This document shows positions 24,035-34,028 of a DNA stretch of 64,000 nt, one piece after another (position 1 is the first letter of the stretch; each line of letters begins with the position of its first letter). A program made the translations under genes and the position numbers. The stretch spans positions 1,370,001 to 1,434,000 of the forward strand of contig JAEMWC010000048.1 of the NCBI GenBank assembly GCA_016490735.1, given 5' to 3'. This DNA is from Pachyseris speciosa (taxonomy: Eukaryota > Cnidaria > Anthozoa > Scleractinia > Pachyseridae). The notes beneath the pieces were generated by a model, which saw only the letters and a program-made list of their open reading frames with translations, was not told where the DNA came from and did no database searches.

Positions 24035-24479
24035 TCATAATTATCATCATTACAGCAAATTTATAACCCTTATAAATTTAAGTTAATGGGACAACCAAGA
24101 CATATCACACTGTGTGACATACTACCTGGGCAAAGCTCTGCTGTCACACTCAAAGGTCATTTGTTGCTCACGTGGAAACAACATCTCCTGTCACATTTGA
24201 CCAATCATATGCTGCTTTTATGCACGTGCGTTGCCATAGTGATTCACCCGATTCATCCCTGCCATGTGTTTCAGCTTAGTTTGTTCAATTTAGCCTCTGC
24301 AAAAAAACATTTTCTATTTTCTACTCAAGTTTACCTTGATCTTCACAAGCTACGCTCCTTAATCGGTTTAGGAGTGAAGTTCCTTACCTGCCGCCACATT
24401 ATGCCGCCTGCACGGACTGGTCGGACCCGCACCGGCGATGAAAATGGCCAAACAAATATGTCGTTCGGTACCGCCATCT

Positions 24480-25065
24480 TTCGACATCTGACCACTGCAC
24501 AATAACAAGAACTTTGTCGACGCAACGGCCTTCCTGCAAATGGCCGCCGCACGGCTCTAGAAAACAGACTAAAAAACGTTGGCATTGCACGGGTAGACGA
24601 ATCCAACGATCAAACAGCAGACCGACATTTACCCTCTACAAACCCTCCTGTTCAGCAGCGCGTGCAGCCTGCCGCATTCACAGAGGAACAAATCACCGAA
24701 ATCAAGCGACTGGTTCAAGACTCCGTTACAGCCGCGGCCAGAGATATTGCAAGAGAGGCCGCTCTCGCAGCCATTGGAGCTACTCAGTCACATATACAGG
24801 CACCGTCTTCACCTGCTGCAACTCCAACATCCCAAGCCGTGACCCAAAGTATCCCGGGGAGTACTGCTTTTTAGGCTCACAGGAACAGCATCAACAAGCT
24901 GGACAGAGTCCTCAACCAAACGATGGGTCGCTTTCGCTGGCGCCATGCCGTCAGGGAGCACCTTTTCAGGAGATTCCGGCGAACTACGTTAAAGAGATCC
25001 AATCTGGAGAAATAGCATATCAATCACTCTTAGGAGTGACGGTGTTAACAGGTTTAGTATCAACC
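24480..25065 (+). pseudogene. Relic of a retroelement ORF1 (DIRS/Ngaro-like gag)
   Basis: An open stretch around 24554-24873 encodes an acidic-basic coiled region with TEEQITEIKRLVQDSV followed by an Ala-rich segment, read from a frame two bases out from the preceding QMAAARL. Further on, in another frame, IPANYVKEIQSGE resembles the conserved C-terminal phrase of ORF1 proteins of tyrosine-recombinase (DIRS-type) retroelements. At least two frameshifts separate these pieces, and no recombinase or reverse transcriptase is nearby. A broken 0.5 kb fragment; the assignment rests on remembered family resemblance, so it is tentative. Confidence 0.4.
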
Positions 25066-25199
25066 TTGGTTTGTGGTTCGTCTTGGGGAATACACTGTGT
25101 GTATTTTTGGGGATGAAGTGCTCCCATACAGGTCACACTTTGCCCCATAGACTCACTTATTTCAAAATTGTTACCATAGCAACGAGGTGAAAATCTGTT

Positions 25200-25511
25200 A
25201 GGATAAGGACCTCTTTCATTGGGGATCTTGACCCCTTTGGAGAGGGTTGGGGGATTTTGACTCCCTGGCTTGAGAGGATTATGACCTCTCCTTCAGCTCC
25301 CTAACTCGGATAGGATAAGGACCTCTCTAGCGGGGATTACGACCCCCTGAGAGGGTTGGGGGATTATGACCCCCTGGCTGGAGAGGATTATGACCTCTCC
25401 TTCAGCTCCCTAACTCGGATAGGATAAGGACCTCTCTAGCGGGGATTACGACCCCCTGAGAGGGTTGGGGGATTATGACCCCCTGGCTGGAGAGGATTGT
25501 GACCTCTTTGC
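25200..25511. repeat. Minisatellite, about 109 bp period, three units
   Basis: Units start AGGATAAGGACCTCT at 25200, 25312 and 25421. Units 2 and 3 are nearly identical; unit 1 is more diverged and unit 3 is incomplete. Each contains its own GGGGATTATGACCCCC-type repeats. Confidence 0.8.
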
Positions 25512-26049
25512 CATGTAGTGTTAGTTTGTAGTCTTGACCTGTGCAGACATTTTTTCTGGAGCACTTTGTCCCCAACTCCCTTTATCCCACAAACTTGGTA
25601 CTGTGTATTTTCTTTACTGTTCTTGGGTTGGGAGCATTAACTAGCCAATATTTAAGCAGCAATCTGATAGGGAATAAATTTAGAGAGTGTCTACCACGAA
25701 AAGTGTGTTTTAAACCACTTTATTGCCCAGGACAAGTGATTTACAAAAAGAGTTTTATTTTGCTTCACGAAAACGTTTAACATTTCTAATTAGAGTCGAA
25801 GGTCGCAGTTTTCCTTGGCGTTGCTGATAACTTGAAACAACTGGAATTTTTACAGCAACTACAAAAAATGTATTGGTTCTCAACACTGAAAATCGTTGGT
25901 TTTCGTGCACCATTAGTTTAAACTAATCACCATACCTAAGACCTACATTTTGTGTCTTTTTATTACGTTGCCTCTCTGTTTAAATTAAAGTTTAGAATAA
26001 TGCTTGATCCCTTTTTTCCGGATCGAAGTTGTATGGGCTTTACAAAGAG

Positions 26050-26139
26050 TATATAAGGAAGGATACATTTGAGCTTCTCAATTCAGTATGTTGTGAGATG
26101 AAAGAAGACGTTCGTGACCAGCCGCTCTTCTTCTGCAGA
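26050..26139 (+). promoter_or_regulatory. Decayed core promoter/leader exon of block C GPCR
   Basis: TATATAAGG lies at 26050-26058, followed by ACATTTGAGC and TTCGTGACCAGC as in the other units. At the donor position the sequence is CTGCAG/ATAAAA instead of CAG/GT, so the donor appears lost. This fits the pseudogene status of the receptor at 28264. Confidence 0.4.
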
Positions 26140-26666
26140 TAAAAGGAAAATATATTATTTTAACGTCCTTTCCCTCCTTTGGAATTTTTTGTAGGGTAAA
26201 TGACGAAATAGTTCTTGGTCGAAAGTCCAATCCGTCCATGGAGCAAAAGTCTACCTGTAGGATGCGTTTCTGTCCAAAGGACGTCAATATCATTAGATAT
26301 GGTGATGTAGAGTGAGAGAAATACTTGAGTATTCCCGAATAAGTATTGATTTTTTTTCTCCTATATGAGGCGCTATTCATACGTACAGTTCAGGCTGGTG
26401 ATGAAGTATATACTGTAGCAATGAAGTATACTGTAGAGAGCTTTGACTTCGTCGGTTGTGTCCCAGCTGTTTTAATTCTGAAGCGTATGTTAAGTAAACC
26501 ACTTATCTCCCCCGCAGTACCAGAAGCATCTCAAATGGAAACCATGGTTAGATTTTGCATTCTCTTGTCGGGCAACGTATTTGTTTTAAAAGTCAAATGA
26601 AGAATGATCCTCGCAGTTGTGAACGCAATTTATGCAATTGCGAAAAGAAGCCTGAAAAAAAATTCA

Positions 26667-26714
26667 GGACTTCAACAGGGTTTGAACTCGTGACCTCGCG
26701 ATTACCGGTGCGAT

Positions 26715-26740
<26 letters not shown>
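26667..26740 (-). tRNA. tRNA-like sequence, GGCTTCA family, unit 1
   Basis: Acceptor GGCTTCA/TGAAGTC pairs fully (one G-T), and the D-arm GCTCAGTTGGTTAGAGC is sound. The T-stem of this copy reads ACGAG and has mismatches. By position the anticodon is GGT (Thr), but position 33 is C and the stem pairs best in a shifted register (TCGC/GCGA). Function as a tRNA is uncertain. A T-run in the trailing hairpin could terminate Pol III. Confidence 0.5.
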
Positions 26741-26755
<15 letters not shown>

Positions 26756-26916
26756 AGGTCAATTGTGGGTTCATATGTTCCCGTGAAAGAAATGAGTGTG
26801 AATGACATATGAAATGAATCATATATGAACTGCGGAAATGAAGTCAAATGAAGAATGATCCTCGCAGTTGTGAACGCAATTTATGCAATTGCGAAAAGAA
26901 GCCTGAAAAAAATTCA

Positions 26917-26964
26917 GGACTTCAACGGGGTTTGAACTCGTGACCTCGCGATTACCGGTGCGAT

Positions 26965-26990
<26 letters not shown>
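26917..26990 (-). tRNA. tRNA-like sequence, GGCTTCA family, unit 2
   Basis: Near-identical to the unit 250 bp to its left, with the same acceptor, D-arm and anticodon region. The T-stem again has one mismatch (ACGAG against CCCGT). The 3' hairpin is CCTGAATTTTTTTCAGG. Confidence 0.5.
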
Positions 26991-27005
<15 letters not shown>

Positions 27006-27239
27006 AGGTCAATTGTGGGTTCCTATGTTCCCGTGAAAGAAATGAGTGTGAATGACATATGAAATGAATCATATATGAACTGCGGAAATGAAGCTTCTTT
27101 TCGCAATTGCATAAATTGCGTTCACAACTGCGAGGATCATTCTTCATTTGACTTCATTTCCGCAGTTCATATATGATTCATTTCATATGTCATTCACACT
27201 CATTTCTTTCACGGGAACATATGAACCCACAATTGACCT

Positions 27240-27254
<15 letters not shown>

Positions 27255-27280
<26 letters not shown>

Positions 27281-27328
27281 ATCGCACCGGTAATCGCGAG
27301 GTCACGAGTTCAAACCCCGTTGAAGTCC
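27255..27328 (+). tRNA. tRNA-like sequence, GGCTTCA family, unit 3
   Basis: Plus-strand mirror of units 1 and 2. The same T-stem mismatch is present, so the units were copied from each other rather than diverging separately. The hairpin with T7 follows immediately. Confidence 0.5.
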
Positions 27329-27489
27329 TGAATTTTTTTCAGGCTTCTTTTCGCAATTGCATAAATTGCGTTCACAACTGCGAGGATCATTCTTCATTTG
27401 ACTTCATTTCCGCAGTTCATATATGATTCATTTCATATGTCATTCACACTCATTTCTTTCACGGGAACATAGGAACCCACAATTGACCT

Positions 27490-27504
<15 letters not shown>

Positions 27505-27530
<26 letters not shown>

Positions 27531-27578
27531 ATCGCACCGGTAATCGCGAGGTCACGAGTTCAAACCCCGTTGAAGTCC
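27505..27578 (+). tRNA. tRNA-like sequence, GGCTTCA family, unit 4
   Basis: Identical in sequence to unit 3, 250 bp downstream. It closes the composite element before the right-hand target duplication. Confidence 0.5.
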
Positions 27579-28263
27579 TGAATTTTTTTCAGGCTTCTTT
27601 TCGCAATTGCATAAATTGCGTTCACAACTGCGAGGATCATACTTCATTTCCGCAGTTCATATATGATTCATTTCATATGTCATTCACACTCGTATTTGTT
27701 TTAGTTATCTAGAGTTGAGGGATGGAGATTAGCCTGGAACCTTGAAAGAAACTTCTCACAATAAAGGAAAAACTCACAAAACCTCAACCTTATATCGGAT
27801 CAGTTTGGGATTTTCACTCCCTCCCCATTACCGGTTCATTATTAGTCTTGATAAGGGAGCGAGCTGTAACTTTATGAACTCCTTATCTCAAGTAAACGTT
27901 GATCATGATAACGTTGTACAGATCTGAGACTTGCATCAACATAAAAATCATATTTTGAACTGCAGGTTAATCTGAGACTTTTTATGAGCATACAGCCTAA
28001 AAACTACGCAGTTTTGATTCATTGAAATGTTAGTAAAATCAATTATATTAGTAACTGTAATGACACTACCTTCTTTTTCCTTTTATACTTTACTTTAGCT
28101 AGCGGTTAAAAATGGAGATTTACAGCCTTAATTTACGAAGACGCCACTGAAGGATAAGCTTGGGCTAGGCATTTCAAGCGAGCAAAACTCATTTAGTGAC
28201 ATTCAAAAACAGAAGAGAGAAAGAAAAAGAAACATTAACTGAACATAAATTTAAAAGACGAAA

Positions 28264-29331
28264 ATGAATTCGAGCTCATCGTCGAACTTTTCGTCCAGCA
28301 TGACAACATCTGCGACACCCGCGCCAGCAACTCGAGGAATCAGTCTTAGTCCGGTGTCTCAGGCCACTTACTCCACAGTCTCAGTCATAGCGATACTTCG
28401 AAACACCATGACCATTTTCATCTTCATCTCGGACAAGAAGCTGCTAAAAAAATCCTACAATATATTGATTCTAACCCTGGCTATAGCAGATGTGCTGACC
28501 GCTGTCCAGCTGATCACAAGGCCCGCTTTTGTGCTTGGCGATATGTTTCCCTACCCCACCGATCCCTTCCTGGGAGAAATCTTCTGTCGAATAATATGGA
28601 GCCGTGTGTTTCTCTTTCAACTCGTAGTTTTCTCGGCTTACATCGTCTTGGCCTTGGCGACGGAGCAATGGTTTGCGATTGTAAAGCCTCACAAATACAA
28701 AGATGTCTTCAACAGGAAAAGAGTCATCGGCTATATCATTTTCTCGTGGGTGTGGTCCTTTTCCCTCACTTGTTCCGGTTTATTTGAAACAAGGTACAGT
28801 TCATCCTCGGATAAAATATGCGAATTCCAGTTTTACTCGTGAGGTTCCTTCCTTCGTGTGTTCATGTCCGTCTTCCAAGTGACCATGAAGATGATATTTC
28901 CTTGCCTTGTCATCATTGGCTTGTACATCCATATGGCTGTGAAGACGAGCAAGTCAAGCGCGTCGTCAGCTGAGAGTAAAGCCAAGCTGCGCGGAAAGAT
29001 GACCCGAATGATCGGTGCTGTGGGGTTTATTTTGATCATCTGCTTTATTTCGAACCAAATCTACCTGGTCTTTTCCCAGGCGGGAAAGGCCGAGCTGGAT
29101 ACCAAGACACACCATTTCTTGTCGCTTCTTGTTTTTGTCAACAGCTGTGTCAATCCGTTTGTTTACGGGCTGAGCAACAACAACTACCGACAACGCTATC
29201 GAAAAATTATTTTTGCCATGTGTTCCAGGGTACTCGTGGGGGGTGCCAACATGGAAAATGGTTACCTCACCAGACAGCCACGTCGTATTCAGCCATCCAT
29301 GGATGAAGAAGAAGAAGAAAATAATGTCTAA
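28264..29331 (+). pseudogene. Class A GPCR pseudogene (nonsense in ECL2)
   Basis: Same family and subgroup as the 39098 gene. The frame from ATG 28264 is open for 192 residues, meets TGA at 28840-28842 where the paralogue has TTG-TCA (Leu-Ser), and then continues in the same frame without further stops to TAA at 29331. Two other key positions are changed: the TM1 Gly of GN is Arg (LRNT), and the ERW arginine at the end of TM3 is Gln (EQW), which should impair G-protein coupling. Other motifs (EIFCR, CFISNQ with the TM6 Pro also lost, NPFVYG) remain recognisable. The leader-exon donor is also altered. A truncated product with TM1-4 is possible, but a pseudogene is the best call. Confidence 0.88.
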
Positions 29332-29354
29332 ACGGCACGGCTAAGCCATATTAT

Positions 29355-29560
29355 CGATATCATCATCATCATCATCATCAGCGTCATCATTGTCATTGTC
29401 ATGGCCATTGCCATTGCCATTGTCATTGTCACTGTCACTGTCACTGTCACTGTCACTGTCACTGTCACTGTCACTGTCACTGTCTCTGTCATTGTCATTG
29501 TCATTGTCATTGTCATTGTCATTGTCATTGTCATTGTCATTGTCACTGTCACTGTCATTG
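29355..29560. repeat. Hexanucleotide satellite, first segment
   Basis: A (CAT)n start passes into TGTCAT and TGTCAC hexamers directly after the receptor stop. It is interrupted at 29561 by a SINE. Open frames over it are compositional. Confidence 0.9.
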
Positions 29561-29778
29561 AGGCAGGAGTGGCCGAGCGGTTAGGGTGCTGGATTTCAAT
29601 GCGGTCATCCCGGGTTCAAATCCTGCTCTGGCCACTAGCTGGTGTTGTTCTGGGTAGTCCCTTGTTCAACTCCTCAGTCATCCTTGTAAATAGCCAACTG
29701 GTTTGCCTCCGGCCAGTGGTTTGTATTTGTATCATTATCCCTGAAAAGCCCCGATGGGGAGAGGATAATTAAGTTATA

Positions 29779-29826
<48 letters not shown>
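29561..29826 (+). mobile_element. tRNA-Leu-like SINE with (ATT)n tail
   Basis: The head GGCAGGAGTGGCCGAGCGGT contains an A box, and GGGTTCAAATCCTGC is a B box. The anticodon loop reads TTTCAAT, which suggests Leu-CAA ancestry. The body CTAGCTGGTGTTGTTCTGGG is shared with copies at 46493 and 60727. It ends in about 17 ATT units. It lies inside the hexanucleotide satellite, so it inserted after that array existed. Confidence 0.75.
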
Positions 29827-30937
29827 GTCACCGTCACTGTCATTTTCATTGTCATTGTCACTGTCACTGTCACTGTCACTGTCACTGTCATTTGCATCGT
29901 CATTGTCATTGTCATTGTCACTGTCACTGTCACTGTCACTGTCACTGTCATTGTCATTGTCATTGTCATTGTTATTGTCACTGTCATTGTCACTGTCACT
30001 GTCACTGTCACTGTCACTGTCGCTGTCGCTGTCACTGTCACTGTCACTGTCACTGTCACTGTCACTGTCACTGTCACTGTCACTGTCATTGTCATTGTCA
30101 TTGTCATTTCCATCGCCATTGTCACTGTCATTGTCACTGGCACTGTCACTCTCACTGTCACTGTCATTGTCATTGTCATTTCCATCACCATTGTCACTGT
30201 CATTGTCACTGTCACTGTCATTGTTATTGCCATTGCCATTGCCATTGTCATTGCCATTGTCATTGTCATTGTCATTGTCACTGTCACTGTCACTGTCACT
30301 GTCACTGTCACTGTCACTGTCACTGTCACTGTCACTGTCACTGTCACTGTCACTGTCATTGTTATTGCCATTGTCATTATCATTGTCATTGTCATTGTCA
30401 CTGTCACTGTCACTGTCATTGTCATTGTCACTGTCATTGTTATTGCCATTGTCATTGTCATTGTCATTGTCACAGTCACTGTCACTGTCACTGTCATTAT
30501 CATTGTCATTGTCATTGTCATTGTCATTTCCATCGCCATTGTCATTGTCATTGTCATTGTCATTGCCATTGTCATTATCATTGTCACTGTCATTGTCATT
30601 GTCATTGTCATTTCCATCGCCATTGTCATTGTCACTGTCATTGTTATTGCCATTGTCATTATCATTGTCATTGTCATTGTCATTTCCATCGCCATTGTCA
30701 TCGCCATTGTCATTGTCACTGTCACTGTCATTGTCATTGTCATTGTCATTGTCACTGTCACTGTCATTGTCATTGTCACTGTCATTGTCATTGTCACTGT
30801 CATTGTTATTGCCATTGTCATTATCATTGTCATTGTCATTGTCATTGTCATTGTCATTTCCATCGCCATTGTCACTGTCATTGTCATTGTCACTGTCACT
30901 GTCACTGTCACTGTCACTGTCATTGTCATTGTCATAG
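29827..30937. repeat. Hexanucleotide satellite (TGTCAC/TGTCAT/TGCCAT), 1.1 kb
   Basis: About 185 hexamers, with higher-order patterning such as the recurring TTTCCATCGCCATTGTCA and TTGTTATTGCCATTG blocks. All frames are open on both strands simply because the period is six, giving spurious proteins of 365-388 residues. Blocks A and B have homologous but much shorter tracts (about 270 and 210 bp). Confidence 0.95.
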
Positions 30938-31154
30938 TTTTGTATCGGAAAGGAAAATGAATTTTCTCAACCTTTTAACGATATTATAAATGAAGTACAC
31001 CCGCGCTATTCAAATACAATCTCATAGCATCATAGCGGATGACTTTAGTCCTCTTGTATCTATTTTGGCATTTGTTTAGCACATCTTGGTTTGTATTCCT
31101 TGCTACATTGACCTATACCATACTCGGAGTGGGGGGGGGTACTTCTTAGTAATA

Positions 31155-31357
31155 GGCTAATGCAGGTTGGTCGCAGTGGTGAGAGCACTCGCCTTCCACC
31201 AATGTGTCCCGCGTTTGATTCCCGGACTTGATGTCATATGTGGGCTGAGTTTGTTGGTTCTCTACTCTGCTCCGAGAGGTTTTTCTCCGTATACTCCGGT
31301 TTTCCCCTCTCCTCAAAACCAACATTAATTTGATTTAATTTGATTTGATTTGAGTTT
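31155..31357 (+). mobile_element. tRNA-headed SINE with GATTTGATTT tail
   Basis: The A-box-like GGTCGCAGTGGTGAGAGC and B-box-like GTTTGATTCCCGG precede the body GTTGGTTCTCTACTCTG and TCTCCGTATACTCCGG. It ends in repeats of ATTTGATTTG. It differs in head and body from the 29561 SINE. Confidence 0.65.
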
Positions 31358-31479
31358 TGTAATTAGTAGGCGAAGAGCCACCTTGTGGAAGTACTACTAA
31401 TAAATCGTTATCATTATCATTATCATTATCATTATTTCTTATAATAAAAGGTTTCTTGAAACACTTTAGAATAAAAAGT

Positions 31480-32450
31480 AGCGATATGAAGACTGAACGA
31501 CGTTTCGACCGTTCTACGGTCATTCTCAAGTTCAATGTTGAGGCTAAAAAGAATTATCATATATATATACTTTGGGGATAATGAAGTAAAATTATGCGCT
31601 TAACGATAAAAAGAGGGTGTTAAAAAACAATTAAAATATGTAAAAAAAATTTTTTTTAATATTTTTATGTAAAAATTTTGGCGCGAACTGAATCCGACTC
31701 CGTGTTAAGTTTTGGTTTTATGTTCCTGATAAAAAGCATCTCGTAGATCAAGCAGTCAAACTTTGTACGGCATTTCTTTAGAATGGTAAAGTGGTCTTGT
31801 AGATTAGTTGCTTGCAGGTTGTGTTCTTCATTCAGGTGTTTATCAATAGCAGAATGTTTATGTTCGGCGATGCGTTGAAAGAGGTGTCGGGATGTATATC
31901 CAACATAATCTGTATCACACAGATGAGGCCCTGCCAGGGTAAATTCCGACAAGCGACATGGCCCAAAAAGTAGGGACAGCACAGAAAATGAAATCCCGAC
32001 AGGCGACATCATTCCAGGCAAAATTCCGACAATTGCATCAAGGCCGAGAATTAACGATTTAAACACCGACACAGGACATTTTAAAATTCAGACAAGCGAC
32101 ACGGGACCCTCCGCTGGCAGGGCCTCACAGACCACATGAAAATCTGTAAACAACGCAATGTTGGTTAATCAGGGGAGGTTTGGCTTCCACTACTTTGACA
32201 TCATCAATGATTTTCTGCTGGTAAACACTGGGCGCAAATTACTTCCAATTTTCTTGCTAAGTTCGCTGAGATCTTTTCGTACAGCGTCGGCCGATCTCTG
32301 ATCTTTGAATGGCAAGACAATTCTAATGGGCTGATCTAGTGGGATTTCGTGTTGTGGTTCGGCTTGATCTTTTGAACGGATGAAACTGCTGATGGTCGAT
32401 TCAATAAGTCGCGGGGGATACTCACGTCGACAATAAGTATAAACACTCAC
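31480..32450 (-). pseudogene. Penelope-like element relic (RT-thumb and GIY-YIG end)
   Basis: On the minus strand 32450-32192 encodes a segment with RIVLPFKDQRSADAVRKDLS and LRPVFTSRK, typical of the linker after the reverse-transcriptase core. One base is missing near 32205. It resumes at about 31925 with CDTDYVGYTSRHLFQRIAEH, a GIY-YIG endonuclease start (YVG), and KHLNEEH, ending at 31665. A MITE (31924-32130) splits the domain. Past the stop, 31499-31521 has a perfect stem GACCG/CGGTC beside CGAAACGTC, like a degenerate hammerhead. The reverse-transcriptase core is absent, so it is 5' truncated. Confidence 0.75.
31924..32130. mobile_element. MITE inserted in the Penelope-like relic
   Basis: GAGGCCCTGCCAGGG at the left and CTGGCAGGGCCTC at the right are inverted. 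The flanks are ACAGAT and ACAGAC, compatible with a 5 bp duplication. The interior repeats phrases like CCGACAAGCGACATGG four times with changes. The interrupted GIY-YIG frame confirms it is an insertion. Confidence 0.65.
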
Positions 32451-32579
32451 TCTTCAAAACAACATAGAAATATTATTAACATAGAAATACCTATACTATT
32501 GTAAAGGACGTAAGTCGGTTAATATAGAAGCTGAAATGAGTGATTAATTTAGTGAGTGTTATGGCAAGAATATAAGACG

Positions 32580-32702
32580 GTCTGTAAGTAAGTCAGTGAA
32601 TAAGCAAGTCTACAATAAGTAAATAAGCAATATATGAATACGTAAGTAAGTAATTAAGTAAGTTAGTCAGTGAGTGAGTGAGTCAGTCAGTCAGTCAGTC
32701 AA
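32580..32702. repeat. GTAA/GTCA tetranucleotide-rich tract
   Basis: Runs of GTAAGTAAGTAA and GTCAGTCAGTCAGTC. The inverse pattern, with matching flank TACTTACAGACCGTC, occurs at 47680-47790, so both belong to one duplicated segment in opposite orientation. Confidence 0.65.
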
Positions 32703-32919
32703 CGAGATCATTAATTAATGAAAAATTAACATTGCTAATAGACCAATTAATGAAAAGTGAAAAGTAAAACCTTTGTAACAGGTCTTGTTTCATTGTTTCC
32801 TTGTTTTTGCGATACCTGCCACTTTCTGCGTTCGTGTCTAAATTTCTGATATTCAGAAACTTTTACACATAATTACACGCATCCAAAACGTAACCGAGCC
32901 AACAATCACATATCACTTA

Positions 32920-33267
32920 AGCCCCGGCTAAACAATCAAACATTTTCGTCCAACATCGTGTTTGCTAAACAAAACGTTGGGTTGCCTAAACGGACAAACA
33001 ATGTTTGACCAAACACCAGACAAAGTGAGTCCACATGACGATTTTTGCGTATTATCACTGAAATTTCGACGTCATGTGGTTTACTTGGTTGCTCTTTACC
33101 GGCGGTGCAAGCTTTGTTGGTTGGAGCGGCTAAACGATCAATGTTGGATGAAAATGTTTGACCTACATCAAAAATGGAAAACCATGTCGATGGAAAGTTG
33201 AGAGAGGTCAAACATGTTCTTCCAACACGATGTTGGATGAAAATGTTTGATCGTTTAGCTGGGGCTT
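32920..33267. mobile_element. MITE with GCCCC(G/A)GCTAAAC TIRs
   Basis: The left end GCCCCGGCTAAACAATCAAA, continuing with CATTTTCGTCCAACATCGTG, is mirrored at 33225-33266. About 42 bp arms and an interior with further ATGTTGGATGAAAATGTTTG copies. No ORF of interest. Confidence 0.65.
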
Positions 33268-33440
33268 TACACATGCTGTTCAACACTTTGTGCATGGTTT
33301 ACACCACCAGGCTAAGTAATAGTGCCTACACTAGCGAAAGAAGGATCTAGGAACCTAATTTCACCCTACAAAACGTTTAAAATTATGCGTACAATGTAAC
33401 GCAATTGTCATGCTTCTCTTTTGAAGCTTTCTGTAATGCA

Positions 33441-33762
33441 CATGTCATCGGCTTCCCCGTGGGGTCGACCCCCGCTCTAACCAGGGGGATTGTACAATCA
33501 GTCAAGCAAACTTGAGGAATTTCCCCGGGGGGTCGGGCAATCTCTCAAGACAAAGCCCCCTGGGTGAGGTGTCTCTTAGCTGATAATCCCCGTGACATCC
33601 TTTTCAAACTTGTGAATTCCCCCACCCCCTAATCTTTGAACGTAAAACACTGTCAAAATTTTCCCCTACCCTCGGGCAAAGAATCACATCCATCTCCTTA
33701 TATTCCCCCACATATCTCCCTGGTAGGCCGAGGGTCGACCCCACGGGGAAGCCGATGACATG
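33441..33762. mobile_element. GC-rich MITE (second copy, inverted to 23715)
   Basis: The arms ATGTCATCGGCTTCCCCG and CGGGGAAGCCGATGACAT are perfectly inverted, followed by GGGGTCGACCC on both sides. The flanking sequence CTTTCTGTAATG ... TTTCATAACAAAGG matches 22690-22710 (CTTTCAGTAATGTTTCATGACAAAGG), where nothing is inserted. That gives an empty-site comparison. Confidence 0.75.
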
Positions 33763-34028
33763 TGTATAATTTTTCATAACAAAGGAATCAAAACCATTTT
33801 TACAACAACTGCGAAAATTCTCTCGCGCTGATTGGCTAATTTTTGTCATCAACAAGTACAGACAAATGAAATTTTAATTAACGCGAAAATTTCTAGCAAG
33901 ATGGAGTAGGGCGACACGAAGAGCTTTCAGCTTAATATTGTTTTTTATTGTTGATGACAGCCGCCCTGACTGGGAAAAAGAGCTTGAATTATCATATGCT
34001 GAACTCGTCTCTCATGTAGAAGCTCCTG

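Larger units (their letters stand above)
26589..27691. mobile_element. Composite element of four tRNA-like units in inverted pairs
   Basis: Two tandem units (period 250 bp) on the minus strand and two on the plus strand meet at AAGCTT (27091-27096). Each unit has a tRNA-like sequence, a hairpin CCTGAA-T(n)-TTCAGG, and a spacer with CGCAATTGCATAAATTGCG and CGCAGTTCATATATGATT. The whole is flanked by a direct duplication, GTATTTGTTTTA, at 26577-26588 and 27692-27703. The homologous positions in blocks A (about 38293) and B (about 55733) read through as CTATTTATTTTAG with nothing inserted. It therefore arrived as an insertion. Confidence 0.7.
22600..31130 (+). repeat. Duplication block C (diverged GPCR unit)
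   Basis: In order it shares with blocks A and B the CATTTAAAGTTGTCTTTTCC segment (22840), the TATATAAGG leader region (26050), the receptor gene (28264), the hexanucleotide tract and the post-repeat sequence TGTATCGGAAAGGAAAATG (about 30943). It differs by several insertions: a pogo MITE relic, a GC-rich MITE, a DIRS-like relic, a minisatellite, the tRNA-like inverted element and a SINE. It is older or less conserved than A and B. Confidence 0.6.

Noticed and set aside
24343..24606. Minus-strand Arg/Pro-rich open frames opposite the DIRS-like relic
   Set aside because: Antisense shadow of a GC-richer segment; no family resemblance.
26589..27691. CRISPR-like array reading of the repeated 250 bp units
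   Set aside because: Units are long, tRNA-like and inverted. No short repeat-spacer pattern or cas gene, and the DNA is eukaryotic.
29769..30989. Three overlapping long open frames (365-388 residues, Ser-Leu, Met-Thr and Cys-His repeats)
   Set aside because: They are produced by the hexanucleotide satellite, whose period keeps frames open on both strands. No start context, domain or non-repetitive part.
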